Under the pieces are notes generated by a model that was given only the letters and a program-made list of their open reading frames with translations, did no database searches and was not told where the DNA came from. Shown piece by piece: positions 49,484-61,400 of a DNA stretch of 64,000 nucleotides; position 1 is the stretch's first letter, and every line of letters begins with the position of its first letter. Source of the DNA: Eucommia ulmoides. Its lineage: Eukaryota; Streptophyta; Magnoliopsida; Garryales; Eucommiaceae. Made by a program: the position numbers and the translations under genes. Location: contig CM028336.1 of the NCBI GenBank assembly GCA_016647705.1, positions 17,186,880 through 17,250,879 of the forward strand, read 5' to 3'.

Positions 49484-52400
49484 CTGAAAGTTCATAAGCA
49501 ACAGGAGGATACATAAGGAACCCATTTTCAATCTTATAAAAACAATGCAAATATAAGAGTTTAAAGCCGAGATAACCCCCTGCAATTTTGACAAATACCA
49601 AGGACACCCCCCCTATTATTTTCATAATAATAGAGACAACCCTTATCTTTTCACCCCTTCTATCACTTTTGTTCACAAAAATACCTTCACATCATAAATA
49701 TTTTTTTGTTCTTTATTTCATATTTTTTATTTTCTCTCTCTCTTGTTTTCTTTTCTTTTTTTAATTTTGTTCTATAATTTTTATTTCACTTGTTTTAATT
49801 TTGTTTTTTATTTTTTTGTATACTGTTCAGAAACTAGAAAAATCAAAAGTAAAAATCTGGAAACAAAACGTAAAAAATCAAAAAAAAAAAAAAAAAATTG
49901 TTTTTTTGTTCTAAAATTTAAAGTTCTATTTTTTTGTTTTGTTTCTGTTTTTTATGCTTTTAGTTTTCTCTTTTTACTTTACTTTTAATTTTTTTCTATA
50001 AATACCATATGCAAAAAGTAATGAAATAAAAACAAAAACAAAATAAAACTAAAATAGAAAATACTGAACAAAAATAAAAAATAAAAATAAAAAGAGAGCG
50101 TAGCTAGAAACCAAAAAAAAAAAAAACATAAAAAGGAAAAAAATATGTTGCAAAATTATTTTTATAAAAATAAATAAAATGTGAAGGTTTGTTAAGTATT
50201 ATGAAAATGATAGGGGATGTTCTTGATATTTTCGAAATAACAGGGGCTGTCTCGCAAATGCAGAAGAGAGAAAAATAGAAAGCGTTCATGTTTCCGGTCT
50301 TGCAATAACTGTGTACATACCAAATTAGACCTAAATCCTAAATATACCTTGAAAGAGGAACAAAAAGGACAGTTGATATCATGGGGACGGGTATCATGAG
50401 TCCAATATAATATATACTCCCCCGTCCCAAATTTATTGGCTTGTTTGACTTCACACAAAATTTTATGTAATGGCAAAATATGTTTTATTTTAGGGGCATT
50501 ATACATCGTCAGTAATGACTAATTTATTTTATTGTTATAATATGTTAAGTGTACGTTTAAATTGAATTTAATTTATTATTATAATATGCTCACAGAAGAG
50601 CTACGGAGCTTTATCGTCCCCCTCAAATGACATTTTCATCAACGATCATAACCAACACCCAATTTCAGAAGACATTTCAATTTGCGTGGAAGAGAAGACC
50701 TGGTTATCACATTCTAATTAAAAACCCGGTTATCACATCCTAATTACCCCAAAAAATCTGTTGTTAAATTCAACTCTTTGAAACTATGAACAGAACTCAC
50801 ACTCATCCTTCTTTTATTATCCCATATAATGCTCAAGACAGTCCACAGCTTCCAAGGAGCTTTACATTTCTTATTGATCATATTTACAAGCGCCGTAGAG
50901 TCCCATTGAACAACAATGTTACTAACATTTCCATTAGAACAACAATTTAAGCCATGCATAAGAGCTCGAGTTTCAGCCCGCATATTAAACAGCAGCAAAA
51001 AGGAATAGTAGAGCCAAATATAAAATTACAACTATGATCTAACAAAACCACCAACCACTCCTAGATTCCCCCTTGTAGCCCCATCACTATTAAGCAATAA
51101 ACACTTCAAGGGAGAATGTTAAACACCACTAAGCTCCCTTTGAAAATCAATTTTGAAAGGCCAAACCCAAACAATATGTCTTGCGAGCCTTGGGCAAAAC
51201 AAGGATCCTCGCTCCTTATCTCAGCATCTACCACCACCACCCCGTCCACTGCCATCCCCATCCCTATTGCTGCCCCAACACCCTCCTCTCCCCTCCCCCC
51301 TTCATTTTGAGTTTTCATCATTTTTTCCCCCTCTCCTCTCCTCCTCTATCTCCCCACTTATGCCAGACTTGCCCCCAGCCTCTATCGCCACCCACCCAAA
51401 TCCGAGACACCACCTCCAAAGCCCTCACCCCAACTTACCATCACATTATCAAAAATTCAAAATACCCGAACCCAACACCACTTGCACCACAGTTCCACTG
51501 CAAATGCACCATCGATCTCACCACAAATTGTAAGAACCCTAAACACTTCATCAATGCAAGAATGGAAATCAATCCCACATCCAATTTTAAAAATTGTAAC
51601 TAAAATTAGATCGCTAAATCAATCCCCTCTCTATTACCTCAACTGTAATCAAATTTACTTTTTTTTTTTTTTGGGCAAGGGAAAGCAAATATTTGTTGGG
51701 TTTACACCCAAAAGCCCCCGTCATTTTCGATAATAACTCCAACACCACCATCATTTTGATAACGACAAATGAACACCCCCTGCCAGATTATTAGAATATA
51801 ATCTTACCAATTCAACCATACATTAAAGTCAATAAAAAACAGAAAAAGTAAAAAAGAAATATCGTGCAATGAAATGACGAAAGTACCAAATATCCCTCTC
51901 TCAAAAAAAAAAAAAAAAAAAATGAACTAAAAATTAAAACTGCAAGAACAGATTAAAATTGAAAGTGAGATCAGATTACTGAAATTGAAAACAAAAATAC
52001 CCAAATCTAAGAACACTGCTCTCATAAAAAATGAACTAAAAATTAAAACTGCAAGCACATATTAAAATTGAAAGTGAAATCAGATTAATGAAATTGAATA
52101 CAAAAATATCCTGATCTATTCGAGAACATTTTTTTTTTTGGCTCTCATTTCATTTGCTCTTTTCTTCTTTTTTCTCTGCCTCATTTATTCTTTGTTTGAC
52201 ACGAACAGTAATTGCAACCAGTGTCTCCCCTTCATCAAATCGGCCATAGATCTCTTCTTCTTTAAGAGAGAGAGAGAGAGCGATTGTGTATATGGGACGT
52301 GCATGTGCAGTGGTGATTTTGTTGCTCAGGATTGAGATGTCAGCGGTGGCTTCGGAGGATGGGGATTGGGGTCAACTACGACTCATGAGGCGGCTATTGA

Positions 52401-55400
52401 GGTTCAAGAGGGTGGGCCGGTGCGGCGGGTTATGGTGTTCATGTGATTTGAGAAAACGTTAAATGAAGAGAGAGAGAGAGAATAAGTGGTCTTAGTAATT
52501 ATACTTTCAACCACTAATACTTAAAAGTTCTGACACTATGAGAGTATCTGAGCGTAAGATGGTAATATATTATATGAATTTTTGTCTTTTTCAAATACAC
52601 AAGGGTGAAATTGTCATTTGATGCTAATCCTATACTTTCCAGGAAACTATTGGACTTCATTGGTCATACATTTTGAAAAATGATTAAGGGGTGTCCGGGT
52701 CATTATCAAAATGACAAGGAGAGTAATTATCTAAAATGACAAGGGTTGTTTTGGATGTAAACCCAATATTTGTTGCAACCTTTTCTCTTCCACGCCCAAC
52801 CAAAACCTCAAGTCAAATTACTGCCGCCAAGCTGAGTTCGGCTACTCCCGGTGCACTTTCTAGTCCAAGGATTCCTCGTCAACCTACTGTACACTCACTG
52901 GTAAGATTCTTCCCAAGAATTGCACGCGCCACTCTTTGATAGATTGAATTCGTGAATGAAATCGTCAACAAATGTTTTGGAAGAGCCTTCAATAGTGATT
53001 TTTGGGGTTTTATAATCAAGGTTGATTTTCGGTGGTTTAGAGAAAGACACAAACGAGAGCCTATCTTATGGAAGAGAGAGGGAGAGGGAGAGGGAGAGGT
53101 GGTGGAATTAGCGTCGTCTTTGGTAAGGGGAAGAGGAAAGAGGGAAAAGAGAGAGGGAGGAAAGGGGCAAGAAAAGACAAAATAAAGGAAAATAAAAAAA
53201 GAAAAACAAAAGAGGAACACAAAAGGGGCAATGAAGTCATTTTATTGGTTAAATTATAAGCACAAATTTGTTCGTCAGAAAAAAGCCTATGAATCTATGG
53301 AAAATTGTCAACAAAAAAGACTGCGTAAGCAATTCGAACAAAAAGGTATCCAATGGTAGAGTAACAATTTGGTCACACTCGATGCGTGTGCAATTTTTAT
53401 AAATAAAAAAGTAAATTAAAGAAATATAAAAAAAATAATGAGGGTAATATAGAAATTCATCATGTTGATATGTGCCCCCCCCCCCCCCCCCCCCCCAAAA
53501 AAAAAGTAACCACCAACTCTTGCTTTCCTTTTATATCTTAGTGTTTAAAAAGTTAAGAGTGGTTCCTTGAGTAACTAGCGAAAACGACACTCAATGTAAG
53601 TGGCATAAACCCTAAAGAATGTAGCAACTCACGGACCTTATGAGTTCAGATTAGGAAAGAAGAAAAAAAGGTACCAAACTTGATTGAAGGGTGCTATACC
53701 AACCAGCCTACAAAATTACCTAAATATGAATAAAATGTATTTGCTTACTCGCCGGTCATGAAATATGTATTAGGATAATTTATTGGTCTTAGGAGTAACT
53801 ATAAAACGGAACAAATGTTGGACATGAATTTTCATATTTTATTAGTTCAAAATGATAAATTCTGTACAAAATGAATGAATATCGGTACCTTAACCATAAG
53901 TGGATTATCTATAGTAACAGGAAGGAAATGGATATTTGGCATCTTCAATTGGATTAATGATATATCAGGAAACCTGAAAATTTGGCAATCAAGATTCAAT
54001 ATCTGAACTAACCAGACAGAAAACAACAAAACACTAACACAAATAAGTGCATTAGAGAGAGAGAGACCTTTCAAGAACTTTCTTCGCCATGTGATAAAGA
54101 GTGCTTTGAACAGATGGGCTGTATACACCCTCCTTTGGCGGACCAAAGAAAGTGTCGACTAAAACCTTTTTCACATCCATGTACCTCTCAGTGAAGTAAT
54201 GGGCTTTTGCAGGAAGGCTTGAGAGTGATTCAAAAGAGTACCTGTAACAAAAGAAACTCATCTCATGTATGTCGCCTTCATGTTCTCCCATAAGCCATGC
54301 CTCAAAAAACAAGTGGAATGACATGTATCAAACCAAAATAAGAACCAAAGTAACAAAACGCTGTAGAATCACATTAATTCGTACACCCTACATGATCTCT
54401 AACAAGCCAACAAGCCTTCAAGTTAATCAGATTATGTCACAAAATTGTTGCTCCTATGTCAATCCCATTTTTATCATTTAGTGGTTTTTTCAGTCAAATT
54501 ACAAGTCTCATATGTTAATCTTTATTATATCATATTGTTGTATAACGTTGGATATTAAGTTGAAAATCACTTATCTTTTAATGATGATTAAAAGGAATAA
54601 GATGATAAACATTTTGGTAACTCATATCCTAAATATTCCTAATAATGTTAAAACAAGTCTTTATCAATTTGGTTAGACTACCTCGTGGATTGTTTTCTCT
54701 TTGAGAAATCTGATAACCAATGGCTTTTTCGGTAAAATTACAATCTCAGGTATTATTTAATAAAATATATTTTTTTATATTATTCTTTATTATATCATAT
54801 TGTTCTTGTATATTAAGTTAAAACATCTCTTACCATTTAATGATGATTAAAAGGAATGAGACATATACGTTTTCGTAACTTATATCCTAAATATTCCTAG
54901 TCAGGTAGAATTATTAAACTGGGGTCTTTAACAATTCGGTTAGACTACCTTGTGGATTGTTTTCTCTTTGAGAATGGTAAATCTCATAACCATTAGTGTG
55001 AGAAACTAAAACAACCACAAGTAGACTTACTAGTTTGTAGTAAGGGCCTGGAACATGATCATCCTAGATATTCCACAAGACAGTTTTGCTCAATGTCAAA
55101 TTGGAATATCGGTGTTGTGATGGCTCTTATGATCTTCAGACATGAGATACTGGGTAATCAAAGTGGATCTTTCAGTATCTTGTTGGTACAAAAAATTAGA
55201 CGTTGTGTTATGGGGGTAACACTATTAGCTTACAAGGATATGTTGATTCGAATCTTGCAGGCAACATTGATAGTAGGAGGAACACCACAAGGTACAGTTG
55301 TACCCTTGGTAGCGACGGAATAAGTTGGATATCTTGATTGCAAAAGGCGGTGGCCATTTCAACAACTGAAATGGAATATGTTGCAACTACAAAAACGTAT

Positions 55401-58400
55401 AAGAAGATGGTGTGGCTTAATAATTTGATGGAAGAGTTCGGACAAGTTCAGGTGGATCCTAAGTTGTATAGCGACTGTCAAAGTGTTATATACTTGGCGA
55501 AGAACTCTGCTTTCCGTTCAGGGATAAAGCACATCGACATCAAGTTCCACTTCATTTGGTCTTTGCTGGAGGAAGGCTTGATTGCACTTGAGAAGTTCCA
55601 TACTCAAGAATTTTTTGTGGACATGTTGATAAACACGGTGACAATTGACAAACTAAAGTTGTGTGTAACGTTAGTTGGCCTTGAATAGTAGCTTTGGTAG
55701 CTTAGTGTGAGACACTAGTGTTGGAATAAAATAGATCTAAACATGCTTCTATAAACTTAAATACCAATTAGATCAAATGCAGAATAAAAGAAACGAATCA
55801 AATAAACATACCCCCAGCTATTGATGCACACACTCACTCTCCTTCTTAATCACTGTTTGGTATTTCTAAACTCTAAACGCACTCAGTTTGATGGTGTATA
55901 ACTAAAGTGGTTGAGTGTGAGAGAGCCTAAGGACCAAAACTGGTCTTTATAGCCGAGCCCCATCAAACTCATTACGGCTAGTGTATATTTGTTGTCACAA
56001 ATCTAGGAAGATATAGGTAACGTTCAAAGATATGGTGAAGACTAGTTCAACTATTTAACCATCTGTTGAAGTTTTCAAAATTGATTCCCTAAGAATCAAG
56101 AGCCACCAATGGAAACTTCTACATTCTCCCACTTGGTCCGCATGTTTAACTTAATGTCTTAACGTAATCTCATCCATTATATTTTTCAAGAAACAAATAC
56201 ATGAATCATGGTGATAAGTCCTCTAATAACGAGTATTACCTTCCACGTATTACAATGTATTTAATTTCTCAAGTATTATTCTATATATGGCAACTTTATT
56301 TAATGAATAAACTCTATGTTTATTCTTGGTCCTATACAAATGAATTTTCTCAAACAAATTAAGGTGCATATAAATGCGAGAAAGTATCACAATAAACAAG
56401 AATTTCATTAAAATAACATTGTCCATACAACGAAAAATTACATAATGGAACCAAGTTCCATTGTCATTACATAATCCTTGAATTTCAAGGGTGGCATGCC
56501 CTTAGTCAAAGGATCAGCGATCATTAATTCAGTATTGACGTGCTCAGTGACCACTTTATTTTCCTTAACAAATTCTCTTATGGTTAGATACTTGATGTCG
56601 ATATGTTTGCTTCGACTACCACTTTTATTGTTCTTAGCCGCAAAGACAACATCTGAATTGTCACAATATATTCTTAATGGCCTCGAAATAGAATCCATGA
56701 TTCTAAGCCCATATATGAAACTCTTTAACCATACACCATGTGAAGTAGCCTCAAAACAAGAAACGAACTCAGCTTCCATAGTAGAAGTAGCAATCAAGGT
56801 TTGCTTGGCACTTATTTAAGATACAACTCCACCGGCTATTATAAAAATATATCCTAATGTTGATCTGCATCAATCAACCTAGCCAATAAATTCTGAATCT
56901 GAATAGCCAATTATTTTCTAATTTTCCATCCTATACATAAGCATGTAGTTTTTGGTTCCTTGAAGGTACTTCATCACTTTCTCTGCAGCTCTCCAGTGAT
57001 CCATACCTGAATCACTCTGATATCGTCTCAACATTCCCACAACAAATGCAATGTCAGGCCTTGTGCAAACCTGAGCATACGTCAAGCTTCCGACAACAGA
57101 AGCATATGAAATGTTCTTCATTTGTTCCCATTCAAAACCATTTTTCGGACATTGGTTCAAATTGAACCTATCACCCTTCACAATGGAAACTGCACTTTGT
57201 GAACAATCTTTTATCCGAAATCTCTCTAAAACTTTATTGATATAGGTTTCTTGAGACATACCTAAAATGCTTTAAATCTGTCTCTATGGATCTTAATGCC
57301 AATCACATAAGATGCCTCATCCATATCTTTTATCTTGAAACTTTTAGAGAGATTGTTTCACCTCATGCAGTAAACTCTTATCATTGATTGCAAGTAGAAT
57401 GCCATTCACGTATAAAACAAGAAAACAGATCTTACTCCCACTTCCATTTTGATATATCATTGATCCATGATATTTTCTACAAATCCGAATGAAGAAATTA
57501 CATGGAATTTAAAATACCATTGACGAGACGCTTGATTTAAACTGTATATGGATTTCTTGAGCTTGTAGACCAAATGTTCACCATCACTTGAGGGAAATCC
57601 TTAAGTTTGTTTCATGTAAACCTCCTCCTATAGATCTCCATTAAGAAATGTTGTTTTCACATCCATTTGTTGCATTTCTAAGTCAAAATAGGCTATTAAT
57701 GCCAAAATGATGTGCAAGGAATCTTTATTAGATACAAGAGAAAAGGTCTTCATGTAACCGATTCCTTTCTTTTAAGCGAATCTTTTAGTAACGAGTCTCA
57801 CCTTGTATCTTGATCTAGCCCAATGAGTCTTTCTTTGCCTTAAAGACCCATTTGCATCCAATGGCTTTTGTACCATTAGGCAACTCAGCAAGATCCCAAA
57901 CTCTATTATTCTTTACAGAATTCATCTCTTCCTTCATAGTATTGTACCATAATTCTGATTCTTTGCAACTCATGGCCTGTGAAAAAGTCTTTTTCGGCTC
58001 CAATGTTGTAGTCAGATTCTCGTAGATACAAAATATAATCACTAGGGATTGTTGATCTCTTTGTTCTAGTAGATCTTCTCAATGTTGTACCATCATCTTC
58101 TTAAGAAGTATGTGGTTCAATTGGTTGTTCAAAAGTTCTTGGCAACTCTTGAACTGCCTGATCTTCTAGAATGTTGTCAGCAGCTTGTGGAACCTCAACA
58201 ATTGGTTGTTCAACACTAGTTTGTACTTGAGGAGTGCTGTGAACAATAACCAATCAATCACTTGAGGTCGAAGGATGTGATTCTGAATAATCCCTCTCAG
58301 AAACTATGATCCCGCTTTGATCGCTCCCACTAATCAAGTCATTATCAAGAAACTTTGCATTTCTTGATTCCACAATCCTAGTGTTGTGAGATGGACAATA

Positions 58401-61400
58401 AAATATGTACCCTTTAGACCTTTCAACATATCCAATGAAATACCTACTAATGGTCATTGGGTCCAGCTTCTTTCCTTGTGAATTGTAAACTCTTACTTCA
58501 AACGGGCATCCCCAAATGCGCACGTCGCAAACTCGGTTTCCAACCTTTCCATAACTCAAATGGCATTTTTAGAACAACCTTGGTTGGAACTCGGTTCAAT
58601 ATGTACACTGCCCTCTTAAGTGCTTCAGTCCACAAGGATTTAGGAAGATTGGAGCTGCTTTGTATACTCTACACCATGTCTAATAATGTTCGGTTTCTTC
58701 TTTCTGCTACACCATTCTAGTCCGGTGAACCAAGCATGGTGTATTGGGTAACTATCCCATTCTTTTGAAGAAACTTTGCAAATAGACCATGTGCCAACAG
58801 CCTCCACATGTGAATGCATCTTATTTCCTGAATAGATGCCTTGCTCACTTCCCACTGGCTTCTTTAGGTTTCGCATACCTGCAAGGTATTTGAAATATGG
58901 ATTGTAGAACTAGAATCGATCCACCATGTGTTATAAATAACATCAACCGTATTAGATTCATAACAAACAAATAAGATTTGATCACCTTACTTCTCAAGCC
59001 ATTTCTGAAATTTGGCGCATTCCTTCTCTATGTGAACCTTCTTTTTGCAAAAGAAACACATCAATTGCTTCTTAACATCAGCTTGGGGAGGTATTTTACC
59101 TTTATCTTCTTATTGGCTTGAGCTTTGTCCTTCCCCCGCATTGTCAGCATTGCACTTTGTCCCAATTCCATTACCAGCCTCCCTTCCTCTTGAACACATA
59201 CAATCATGAGTTCATTGATTGACCATTTGTCCTTATGTGTATTGTACAAGATCTTGAAGGGCTCGTATTGTGGCGGGGGAATCTCAGGATATAGTGCACC
59301 ATGAAGAATTCCGACATCTCAACTTGAGATTCTTCAATTGAGTCGTAATATCCCTCATCTGCATGATGTGCTTGCGCACACGTCTTATCGTGATAAGCTC
59401 CATGGATGAGAACTTCATGATTAGGGTACTTGCGAGTACCTTATCTGAAATGACGAATTGATCATCTATGGCCTTTAGCAAATCACGACCCTTCTCATGC
59501 TGATCGACCAAACCATGTATACCAGCAGACATCTTAGTCTTTATGAACATTACATTGAGGCGATTAGATTGCTCCCATCGTTCATAAAGCACAATGTTCT
59601 CTAAAGTGCTGGTATTGGTAATTGCAGGTGGTTCGTCTTTCCTAATTGCATAAGCAATGTCCATCCACCCTAAATGTAGGAAAATTCTCTCCTTCCATAT
59701 TTTATAGTTATCATCCTTAAAATTTGAGAATATCACAACGAAAATATCAAAGAAATTTGCAAATTGTATAGTTGCATAAAACTTAAAAAATACATGCTTA
59801 TGTTAAAATTGAGGCCTAAATAAATTTCATGCTCTACCACTATAAATCATGTTAAAAATTGAATCTAATGACATAAAAATTGCCTATGGGCTAAATTTTT
59901 AATTCAAGTAGATTCATACATACCATATGATAGAATTATCAAATTATGTACTTAATTCATAATTTTGTGAGTATATTATGAGAATAATCTAATATTCTAT
60001 CCTAAATTTTACGATAAAACTATCAAATTATATTCTAATCCATAATTCCTGTGGGTACATTATGAAAAATAATTTGATATTTTATCCTAATGAATTATAT
60101 AAATATAATAAAAATTCATGTGGGATAAATTTATTACATTAAGTATAATTAACTACAATTAATGTCTATAATTCTTTATGTGATCCTAAACATAGCATAA
60201 AATATAATTTTATTTAATTAAATATGTTGCGGCTAATTCCTAATTAATTAAAATTATACGGATCACTAGACATTAAATTCTCTAGCATAAAAACTTAGGC
60301 ATCATGAGAATAATTTTCTATTGCATAATTTAACTGCCATTAAAAGTACAACATGCTATTTTATGCACTAAAAAGTTCTCGTAACTTAAGCACCAAACAG
60401 AAAATGGCATATCATTTTATGCACAAAACATAATACAATTAATTTATGCAAAGATAAATTTGAATATGAGCAAACAATCATTATAAGCAAAATTGCATAT
60501 ATTATATAAAAATATTTAAATAATATATGCAAAAATTAAATCGGCAGATGAAGCATGAATATTTACAAATTCAAAAATTAATAAATAAATAAATAAATCT
60601 AAACAGGCCATAGGAGGCCCAAAACTAGGCCTAGATCACGCCCTAGCAACAATCGAGCGCGAAGACCAGAAAAACGACAAGTCATTTTTTGTGCCTAGAG
60701 GTGCGCCTTTTCTTCAACCAAAACGATAAGTCGTTTGCTAAGTCTTGAGGCAAAACGACATGTCGTTTCGCTCATCTTCAAGCTTAAGTCAAGTCAGTGT
60801 ACCCGTACGATCCAGTTCAAAAGCCCAACGGATTCTCAGCCATCCGGATACCAAAACAGTTGTTTTAAATCACAGAATTGTTAGAAATCTAATTTCCTAA
60901 TGATTTTTAATCTCATTATGCATCAAAACAATCAGAAATGTAGAAGTTTCCATTGGTGGCTGCCGATTCTTAGGGAATCAGTTTTGAAAACTTCAACAAA
61001 TGGTCCAACGATTGAACCAGTTTTCACCATATCTTTGAACGTTACTTGTATCTTCCTAGATTTGTGGCAACAAATATACACTAACCATTATGAGTTCGAT
61101 GGGCTCGGCTATAAATACCTGTTTTGGTCCCTAGGCTTTCTCACACTCAACCCTTTCAGTTATACATCATCATATTGAGTGAGTTTAGAGTTTAGAAGCA
61201 CCAAAACAGTGATTAAGAAGGAGAGTGAGTGTATGCATCAACGGCTGGAGGTATGTTTATTTGATCCGTTCCTTTTATTCCGCATTTGATCTAATTGCTA
61301 TTTGAGTTCATAGAAGCATGTTTAGATCGATTTTATTCAAACATTTGGTATCAGAGCGGTTAAATTCCTTTGCCTCCGTATTTTTTCGAATTTATTTTTT

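Larger units (their letters stand above)
55719..61343 (-). mobile_element. Ty1/Copia element bounded by LTRs of opposite orientation
   Basis: The left LTR 55719-56123 is in minus orientation, with the polypurine-tract complement TTCTCCCACTT at its right. The right LTR 60939-61343 is in plus orientation, with TTTGGTATCAGAGCGG, a Met-tRNA primer site, at its right. Both are 405 bp and clearly the same family. The internal coding region 56438-59736 is minus. The coding region is broken, with roughly ten interruptions. Confidence 0.75.

Noticed and set aside
51116-51603. Several overlapping plus-strand frames rich in proline and histidine
   Set aside because: C-rich low-complexity sequence next to the LINE remnant. 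No conserved domain, and all frames are similarly open.
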